From assembly GCA_937907715.1 (NCBI GenBank), contig CALERM010000086.1, forward strand, positions 1-17,015: DNA of 17,015 bases. Direction: 5' to 3'. This DNA comes from an uncultured Clostridia bacterium (GTDB lineage Bacteria; Bacillota; Clostridia; Oscillospirales; Oscillospiraceae). A model generated the notes under the pieces. The model had not been told where the DNA came from and searched no databases. It worked only from the letters and a program-made list of their open reading frames with translations. Position 1 is the stretch's first letter. Each line of letters opens with the position of its first letter. Positions 12,891 to 17,015 of the stretch are shown piece by piece. A program made the translations under genes and the position numbers.

Positions 12891-14039
12891 CTATCCAGCC
12901 ATGCAGACCCTCTCCAGCATCATCCTCCAGATATCCGCAAAGCTCAGTGCCGGAACCTCCTGCGCCGCGGCCAGCGCAATTTCCCGCAGCAGCCTTCCTC
13001 CCGCTTCCACCCGAAGCGTACCCAACTGCTGCCCCTTCAAAACTGGCGCCGTCACGCTCTCGTCCAGCTCGACCGCACACGTCACCGACCCCGCCAGCGC
13101 CTTGTCAATCAGAATCGCCTGCGCGTCCTGCGCCTGCACCTGTACCAGCTCCTGCCTGCCCAGCACCACCGGCACCGGCTCGAGCGTCAGCTTTTCCATC
13201 GGGTCCACCAGCGCATAGTTTGCAAACCCGTAATTAAAAAGCGCCTTTGCCGACTCGAACCGGTCCGGAGACGTCTTGCAGTGCATCACCACCGCAATCA
13301 GCTCCATCCTCCCGCGCTCGGCGGACGCAGACAGACAATACCCCGCGCTCGAGGTATATCCCGTTTTCAGTCCCGTCGTCCCGTCATAAAACCGCACGAG
13401 CTTATTCGTGTTGCTCAGTCCGAACTCCCCATTTCTGACCGTGTCCATCCAGATGGTCGTATATTCCTTGATTTTCTCGTGCTTCAGAAGCTCTCTTGAC
13501 ATGATGGCAATGTCCCGCGCCGTCGTCAGATGCTCGTTCGCGTCCGGACCGTCGTCCAGCCCCGTGCAGTTGACAAAGTGCGTATTCGTCATCCCCAGCT
13601 CCTGCGCCCGCGCGTTCATCCTCTGCACAAATGCCGCCTCGCTCCCGGCGACATGCTCTGCCAGCGCGCACGCGCAGTCGTTTGCCGACGAGACCACGAC
13701 CGACTTGAGCATTTCCGTCAGCGACAGCTGCTCGTTTTCCTCCAGATAGATCTGGCTTCCGCCCTTTGCCGCCGCGGCAGCCGATGTCGTTACCATGTCG
13801 TCCCAGCCGATTCTGCCGTCTTCGAGCGCCTCCATCACCAGCAGCAGCGTCATCACCTTTGTCACGCTTGCCGGTCGCAGCTTTTCGTCGGCGTTGTCCT
13901 CATAGAGAATCTCTCCCGTCGATTGTTCCATCAGAATGCTCGACGGCGCGGCAAGCTCCAGCTCCGCCGCCCTTCCCGTCTGCGCCAGCAGCCCCAGCAT
14001 CATCGCTGCCAGAACCAGCCCTGCAGCCCATCGTCTCAT
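12891..14039 (-). CDS. dacF: D-alanyl-D-alanine carboxypeptidase (DacF/PBP5 type)
   Basis: 382 residues. ATG 14039 has GGAGGGGG seven bases upstream. A signal peptide spans about residues 1-24 (basic MRRW, hydrophobic core, cut near GRAA). The active-site motifs of class C low-mass penicillin-binding proteins are complete: SVTK (58-61), SAN (118-120) and KTG (225-227). Residues ~265-365 form the PBP5-type C-terminal beta domain, and the last ~20 residues (FADIWRMMLERVCMAG) form an amphipathic membrane-binding helix. The enzyme removes the terminal D-Ala from peptidoglycan stem peptides outside the membrane, limiting cross-linking. Several paralogues are usual in spore formers, so vegetative versus sporulation role is open. 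Its ribosome site lies inside a long hairpin (14042-14096). Confidence 0.92.
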   Translation of the reverse strand: MRRWAAGLVLAAMMLGLLAQTGRAAELELAAPSSILMEQSTGEILYEDNADEKLRPASVTKVMTLLLVMEALEDGRIGWDDMVTTSAAAAAKGGSQIYLEENEQLSLTEMLKSVVVSSANDCACALAEHVAGSEAAFVQRMNARAQELGMTNTHFVNCTGLDDGPDANEHLTTARDIAIMSRELLKHEKIKEYTTIWMDTVRNGEFGLSNTNKLVRFYDGTTGLKTGYTSSAGYCLSASAERGRMELIAVVMHCKTSPDRFESAKALFNYGFANYALVDPMEKLTLEPVPVVLGRQELVQVQAQDAQAILIDKALAGSVTCAVELDESVTAPVLKGQQLGTLRVEAGGRLLREIALAAAQEVPALSFADIWRMMLERVCMAG

Positions 14040-14096
14040 AAAAAATCCCCCTCCGCTTCAGCTTTGGTACAAGCGTATGAAACGGAAGGGGATTTT
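14040..14096 (-). terminator. Long hairpin: terminator of the HPr-like gene and cover of the dacF ribosome site
   Basis: Arms 14042-14060 and 14078-14096 pair over 19 positions with two mismatches. Reading leftward, the stem ends in a run of six T (14045-14040) that runs straight into the dacF ATG at 14039. The dacF ribosome site GGAGGGGG (14054-14047) is wholly inside the stem. The hairpin begins 25 bp after the HPr-like stop. Confidence 0.7.
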
Positions 14097-14121
14097 ACCA
14101 CTCTATCATATTGTCATCTTT

Positions 14122-14370
14122 TCAGGCCGTCGCGCCCTGCGCCAGAAACGGCTGCATATTCTCACAGAACTCCGACACATCCACGCCCTCTGCCAGAATG
14201 CGCACCATCTGCGGCGAATTGAGCTGCAAGGACAGACAGCTGAACATGGATTTTGCGTTGCTCACACCGCCTGCACGCACGAACAGCACGTCAAACGGCT
14301 GCTGGTTTGCCAGTGCCATAAACTCGGAAAGCTCCTGCACGGAGCGAAATAAGACGGTAAACTCTCTCAC
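14122..14370 (-). CDS. HPr/Crh-like protein without the phosphorylatable histidine
   Basis: 82 residues from GTG 14370, chosen because AGGAGG lies seven bases upstream; the ATG at 14403 has no such site. Size and pattern match the HPr fold: an N-terminal strand (REFTVLF), a helix (VQELSEFMALANQ), a strand (FDVLFVRAGG), 'SNAKSMFSCLSLQL' (37-50) matching the HPr 'AKSIM.LMSL' helix, then 'PQMVRILAEGVDVSEFCENM'. Ser41 corresponds to regulatory Ser46. The active-site segment GLHARPA is absent, so PTS phosphotransfer from enzyme I is not expected. Crh of Bacillus is a known precedent of such a protein that acts only in regulation, and clostridia carry similar small proteins. The partner is unknown. 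Confidence 0.75.
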   Translation of the reverse strand: MREFTVLFRSVQELSEFMALANQQPFDVLFVRAGGVSNAKSMFSCLSLQLNSPQMVRILAEGVDVSEFCENMQPFLAQGATA

Positions 14371-14392
14371 GGAAAATCCTCCTGATTCAGAC

Positions 14393-14425
14393 TGTACAAG
14401 CAAGACTTTGTCGGATATAATACCA
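14393..14425. promoter_or_regulatory. Overlapping divergent promoters for the HPr-like gene and mtaB
   Basis: Plus strand: TGTACA (14393-14398), 17 bases, TATAAT (14416-14421), directed at mtaB. Minus strand: TGG followed by TATTAT (14425-14417), an extended -10 directed at the HPr-like gene, with a weak -35. The two -10 boxes share bases 14417-14421, so the promoters should exclude each other. The mtaB leader from here would be about 140 bases. Confidence 0.55.
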
Positions 14426-14498
14426 TTGTATTCGGATGCTGACGGCTATATGAAAAACGATATAACAGGAAAACTGATATATAGTATAAGCAAAAATG

Positions 14499-14512
14499 AT
14501 AGTCATGACTAT
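14499..14512. promoter_or_regulatory. Perfect 14-bp palindrome, operator-like, upstream of mtaB
   Basis: ATAGTCATGACTAT reads the same on both strands. It sits in an unusually AT-rich stretch, downstream of a TATAGT-like sequence near 14482 and 57 bp before the mtaB ATG. It fits a dimeric repressor site. No protein is identified. Confidence 0.4.
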
Positions 14513-14568
14513 ACACAAATAAGACAAACATTTTTTGTCAGCAAAAAACTTGTTTGGTGGTTTTACCT

Positions 14569-15870
14569 ATGAAATTCTCGTTTTACACCCTTGGATGCAA
14601 GGTCAACCAATACGAAACGCAGGCAATGCAGCAAATGTTGCTGTCCCATGGTCATACGCTCGGCGAATTTGACGAGCCGTGCGACGGCTATATCGTCAAC
14701 TCCTGCACCGTCACCGCCGTCTCCGACAAGAAAACCCGCAACGCCATCCGCCGCGCGCAGAAGCTCAATCCGGACGCTGCCGTCGGCGTCTGCGGCTGCT
14801 ATGCGCAGTCCGCGCCGGAAGAGGTCCGCGCCCTCGGCGTCGACGTCATGGTCGGCACCGCCGACCGTGAAGCCTTCGTCCTGCAGATGGAGCAGGCGGC
14901 GCAGGATAAAAAGAACCACGCCCATTGGGAGAAGGTCGAGCCGAGCAGTCTGCCGCGCGAGTTCGAGCAGCTTCCCGCCGGCGGTCTTGCCGCGCGCACC
15001 CGTGCGCTTTTAAAAATCGAAGACGGCTGCAACAACTTCTGCACCTACTGCATCATTCCATATGCCAGAGGCCGCGTCCGCTCCATGCCGCTGGAAGCCG
15101 CCGTGGAGGAGACAAAAAAGCTCGCCCGCGAGGGCTACCGCGAAATCGTTGTCAACGGCATTGAAATCTCTTCCTGGGGCTGGGAATGGAAAGACGGCAG
15201 CCGCCTGTCGGCGCTTCTTCTCGCCATCTGTCGCGCCGCGCCCGAGGTCCGTATCCGTCTCGGCTCTCTGGAGCCGCGCACCATCGACGAAGAGTTCTGC
15301 AAGACTCTTTCCGTCTGCAAAAATCTCTGCCCGCAGTTCCACCTCAGCCTGCAAAGCGGCAGCGACGCCGTCTTAAAGCGCATGAACCGCAAATATGATA
15401 CCGCACGGTATCTCGAGAGTGTCCGCCTTCTGCACCGCTATTTCCCCGGCTGCGCAGTAACCACTGACCTCATCGTCGGCTTTCCCGGCGAGACGGAGCA
15501 GGAGTTTTCGCAGTCCGTTTCCTTCCTGCAGACCTGCGCCCTCGCCGCCGTACACGTCTTCCCCTATTCCCGCCGCAAGGGTACGCCTGCCGCATCCATG
15601 CCGGGTCAGATTGAAAAATCCGAAAAAGAGCGCCGCGCCGCCATCGCAGGAGAAGCCGCCGCCGCGCTCCACCGCACGTATCTCACGCGCCAGCTCGGAA
15701 CAGAGCACGACGTGCTGTTTGAGCAGACCGAAAAGGGCTATTTCACCGGTCACACCATGAACTACGTCAAGGTTTACTGCCAGGCGGATAACCTCCGCAA
15801 TGAGATCCGCCGCGTCCGCATCACCGCGCTGTTTGAAGACGGCGTTCTCGCCGAACCTGTCTGCGTCTAA
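14569..15870 (+). CDS. mtaB: tRNA t6A37 methylthiotransferase MtaB
   Basis: 433 residues; ATG 14569 follows a weak GGTGG. The N-terminal domain carries the three cluster-binding cysteines of the methylthiotransferase family: Cys10 (TLGCKVNQYE), Cys46 (NSCTVTAVSD) and Cys77 (CGCYAQ). The radical-SAM motif C-X3-C-X2-C is at 154, 158 and 161 (CNNFCTYC). A TRAM-like tail covers the last ~50 residues. 'TLGCKVNQYE' is typical of MtaB rather than MiaB or RimO. It converts t6A37 to ms2t6A37 in ANN-decoding tRNAs using two [4Fe-4S] clusters and SAM, which supports decoding of Lys codons. Its stop codon overlaps the stop of the convergent membrane protein gene. Confidence 0.93.
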   Translation: MKFSFYTLGCKVNQYETQAMQQMLLSHGHTLGEFDEPCDGYIVNSCTVTAVSDKKTRNAIRRAQKLNPDAAVGVCGCYAQSAPEEVRALGVDVMVGTADREAFVLQMEQAAQDKKNHAHWEKVEPSSLPREFEQLPAGGLAARTRALLKIEDGCNNFCTYCIIPYARGRVRSMPLEAAVEETKKLAREGYREIVVNGIEISSWGWEWKDGSRLSALLLAICRAAPEVRIRLGSLEPRTIDEEFCKTLSVCKNLCPQFHLSLQSGSDAVLKRMNRKYDTARYLESVRLLHRYFPGCAVTTDLIVGFPGETEQEFSQSVSFLQTCALAAVHVFPYSRRKGTPAASMPGQIEKSEKERRAAIAGEAAAALHRTYLTRQLGTEHDVLFEQTEKGYFTGHTMNYVKVYCQADNLRNEIRRVRITALFEDGVLAEPVCV

Positions 15871-16271
15871 AGCAGCCGCGGCAGCACAAACGCTTCGCCA
15901 AACAGTGTAAACCGCAGCAGATCGTCCACGACCACCACAGCCCCCGCCAGCACTGCCCACCACGCAGCAAACGGCAGACACACCTGCCCCAGCAGATTAT
16001 GCGGCTGCGCGCCGTAGTCCCAGACGCCGAGCCGGAGCCACCGGTTCACCACCAGTCCCGTCAGAAACTCCAGACTGACAATCCCCCACGCGCCCAGCAC
16101 CATCTGCACCGGCAGCGGCGCGCTTGGAAACACCTCGTCCAGAAGCCCGATCAGCCAGAAGCAGACCCCGCCCAGCAAAAACATGCTCGCGTGGCTTCTG
16201 CCCCGGTAGGCCAGCTCCACCATTACATACAGCGTGCCGCCGCACCCGATCAGCGCCAGATTTTCCCACAT
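15867..16271 (-). CDS. Small integral membrane protein, CmpB-like putative ABC-transporter type IV family
   Basis: 134 residues from ATG 16271, with GGAGGGGG about ten bases upstream; ATG 16304 (145 residues) is an alternative with GGTGG six bases upstream. Four hydrophobic segments are visible at about residues 3-20, 30-47, 56-74 and 99-118, so it is polytopic. The motif 'LEFLTGLVVNRWLRLGVWDYGAQPHNLLGQVCLPFAAWW' region (~68-106), with VWDY followed by a Pro-His-Asn-Leu-Leu-Gly stretch, is characteristic of the CmpB family of clostridial membrane proteins, whose substrate is not known. It runs against mtaB with overlapping stop codons and no terminator between. Confidence 0.65.
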   Translation of the reverse strand: MWENLALIGCGGTLYVMVELAYRGRSHASMFLLGGVCFWLIGLLDEVFPSAPLPVQMVLGAWGIVSLEFLTGLVVNRWLRLGVWDYGAQPHNLLGQVCLPFAAWWAVLAGAVVVVDDLLRFTLFGEAFVLPRLL

Positions 16272-16346
16272 TCTGCTTTCGCCCCCTCCACCGTTCCCGT
16301 GCATGGGAATCCACCAGTATTTTTTAGAAATTTCTCAGAATCATAC

Positions 16347-16375
16347 TTGACAAACCGCATTTTTTCCTTTATAAT
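16347..16375 (+). promoter_or_regulatory. Consensus sigma-A type promoter of the tRNA genes
   Basis: TTGACA (16347-16352), a 17-base spacer and TATAAT (16370-16375) are all perfect consensus, as expected for a strong stable-RNA promoter. Transcription should begin near 16382, about 28 bases before tRNA-Met. Confidence 0.92.
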
Positions 16376-16409
16376 TCATCTTGCTGTTCAGCCAACAGTG
16401 CAAATCTAT

Positions 16410-16485
16410 GGCGGCATAGCTCAGTTGGTAGAGCACCCGGTTCATACCCGTGTTGTCATCTGTTCGAGTCAGATTGCCGCTACCA
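16410..16485 (+). tRNA. tRNA-Met (CAT), elongator type
   Basis: The 76-base cloverleaf has a 7-bp acceptor stem (GGCGGCA with TGCCGCT, G1-U72 wobble as usual for this tRNA), D stem GCTC/GAGC, anticodon loop TTCATAC, T arm ATCTG-TTCGAGT-CAGAT and an encoded CCA. The anticodon stem CCCGG/CCGTG has a C28-U42 mismatch. CAT could also belong to tRNA-Ile2 but the acceptor and loop match elongator Met. Order with tRNA-Glu matches the trnSL pair next to spoIIE in Bacillus. Confidence 0.93.
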
Positions 16486-16560
16486 GGCCCGTTGGTCAAA
16501 AGGTTAAGACACCGCCCTTTCACGGCGGTAATATGGGTTCGATTCCCGTACGGGTCACCA
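16486..16560 (+). tRNA. tRNA-Glu (TTC)
   Basis: The 75-base cloverleaf starts on the base right after the CCA of tRNA-Met, with no spacer. Acceptor GGCCCGT pairs with ACGGGTC, anticodon stem CCGCC/GGCGG is perfect, the loop CTTTCAC gives anticodon TTC, the T arm is ATGGG-TTCGATT-CCCGT, and CCA is encoded. Confidence 0.95.
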
Positions 16561-16563
16561 AAA

Positions 16564-16594
16564 AGAAGCCATCCATCCGGATGGCTTCTTTTTT
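16564..16594 (+). terminator. Intrinsic terminator of the tRNA operon
   Basis: Arms 16564-16574 and 16579-16589 pair perfectly over 11 bp around a four-base loop and lead into six T (16589-16594). It begins 4 bp past tRNA-Glu. Confidence 0.92.
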
Positions 16595-16824
16595 GATTAT
16601 TCATATGTCGGACCGAACCCATCGGTTCGACCGCCCGGTTCTGCCGCTGCACCACTGTGTTCTGAACTTGCAAAAGCCCTGATCGTCCTTTGTTTTTGCG
16701 CTCCGCAGCTTGCGGTCCCCACCCCAAGTCGACGACGATTCCTCTCCTCCCGACGTATGATTCTGCAAAAAATCTTCGTCAAACCGCTGTAAAAATCTTA
16801 CCGGTTTTGCCGCATTGCACAAAG
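16595..16824. other. Intergenic stretch upstream of the Spo0A-type control region
   Basis: No credible coding frame is seen; the short frames present lack ribosome sites and recognisable sequence. A small hairpin CGAACC/GGTTCG lies near 16616-16631. A single TTCGTCA (16775-16781), which is the minus-strand reading TGACGAA, fits the Spo0A box consensus TGNCGAA. Confidence 0.5.
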
Positions 16825-16854
16825 TTTTGTCGAAGGGTGTCGAGGCGTGTCGAA
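16825..16854 (+). promoter_or_regulatory. Three Spo0A-box-like sites at 10-bp spacing
   Basis: TGTCGA begins at 16828, 16838 and 16848, exactly one helical turn apart. The first (TTTTGTCGAA, 16825-16834) and third (TGTCGAA) match the 0A box TGNCGAA fully; the middle one (TGTCGAG) has one change. The array ends 14 bp before the -35 of the downstream gene, an activator position. Confidence 0.65.
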
Positions 16855-16868
16855 CAGGAAGAATCTGG

Positions 16869-16898
16869 TTGGAATTCCAGAAAACGTTGTGCTATAAT
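16869..16898 (+). promoter_or_regulatory. Promoter of the downstream gene (probable spoIIE)
   Basis: TTGGAA (16869-16874), an 18-base spacer, and TATAAT (16893-16898) preceded by TGC, an extended -10. The -35 is imperfect, which fits dependence on Spo0A bound just upstream. The start would be near 16905, with a ~57-base leader. Confidence 0.7.
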
Positions 16899-16961
16899 AC
16901 GCCCGCAAGCGAAAACAGCCTGCAACATGATGAAAAATAAAAAGAAAGAGGGCCTTTTTCC

Positions 16962-17015
16962 ATGAAGGACATCCGGTCAACCGTCATGCAGCTCAGCGGC
17001 CGCTGGGGAAATACC
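16962..17015 (+). CDS. spoIIE: Probable SpoIIE (stage II sporulation protein E), first 18 codons
   Basis: ATG 16962 has GAAAGAGGG about nine bases upstream and the frame (MKDIRSTVMQLSGRWGNT) stays open to the window edge. Eighteen residues are too few to identify a family. The call rests on context: in B. subtilis spoIIE follows a tRNA-Met and tRNA-Glu pair and is switched on by phosphorylated Spo0A through a sigma-A promoter. The same two tRNAs in the same order and strand, Spo0A-type boxes and a sigma-A type promoter are all present here. SpoIIE is a membrane PP2C phosphatase that acts on SpoIIAA to activate sigma-F in the forespore. The remainder lies outside the window. Confidence 0.6.
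   Translation, partial: MKDIRSTVMQLSGRWGNT

Noticed and set aside
16690..16965. Plus-strand frame of 91 codons before the probable spoIIE
   Set aside because: It spans the promoter and Spo0A-box region, has no ribosome site and no recognisable sequence.
1..17015. CRISPR array, insertion sequence or transposase
   Set aside because: No regularly spaced direct repeats of CRISPR size, no transposase-like protein and no IS ends were seen in the window.

Overview
This GC-rich window looks chromosomal and comes from an endospore-forming clostridium, probably an Oscillospiraceae-type gut Firmicute. The evidence is strong AGGAGG-type ribosome sites, sigma-A type promoters, tRNA genes with encoded CCA, Clostridia-type proteins, and a tRNA-Met / tRNA-Glu / Spo0A-box / gene arrangement that matches the spoIIE locus of Bacillus subtilis.

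Positions 1-9304 (all minus strand, read right to left) hold the packaging, head and contractile-tail part of a myovirus-type prophage, PBSX-like in gene order. The order is small terminase, large terminase, portal, prohead protease with fused scaffold-like tail, small decoration-like protein, major capsid, three head-tail joining proteins, tail sheath, tail tube, zinc-ribbon tail-assembly chaperone, a short Gln/Glu-rich coiled-coil protein, and a LysM baseplate protein cut by the window edge. Many junctions are ATGA overlaps, so this is one translationally coupled operon. No integrase, repressor or replication gene lies between the small terminase and the host gene 170 bp away. No full-length tape measure gene occupies its usual place between the chaperone and the LysM gene.

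Positions 9305-11508 hold a 23S rRNA methyltransferase gene (RlmI type, plus strand) with an extended -10 promoter, then a hairpin-dense intergenic block without a gene, then a small leftward P-loop ATPase gene with its own promoter and terminator.

Positions 11509-14403 (minus strand) hold a glucose-6-phosphate isomerase homologue that appears to have lost its active site, a D-Ala-D-Ala carboxypeptidase (DacF/PBP5 type) whose ribosome site is buried in a long hairpin, and an HPr/Crh-like protein lacking the phosphorylatable His. An AT-rich divergent promoter region follows.

Positions 14569-17015 hold mtaB (tRNA methylthiotransferase, plus strand). It ends tail-to-tail with a small membrane protein gene on the minus strand. 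Next come a consensus promoter, abutting tRNA-Met(CAT) and tRNA-Glu(TTC) genes and a terminator. The window closes with a control region carrying three Spo0A-box-like sites at exactly 10-bp spacing and the first 18 codons of a gene that is most likely spoIIE.

The points most worth a second look are the isomerase pseudoenzyme, the stripped-down contractile prophage with its very short tape-measure-position protein, the structured intergenic block, and the Spo0A-type control region.
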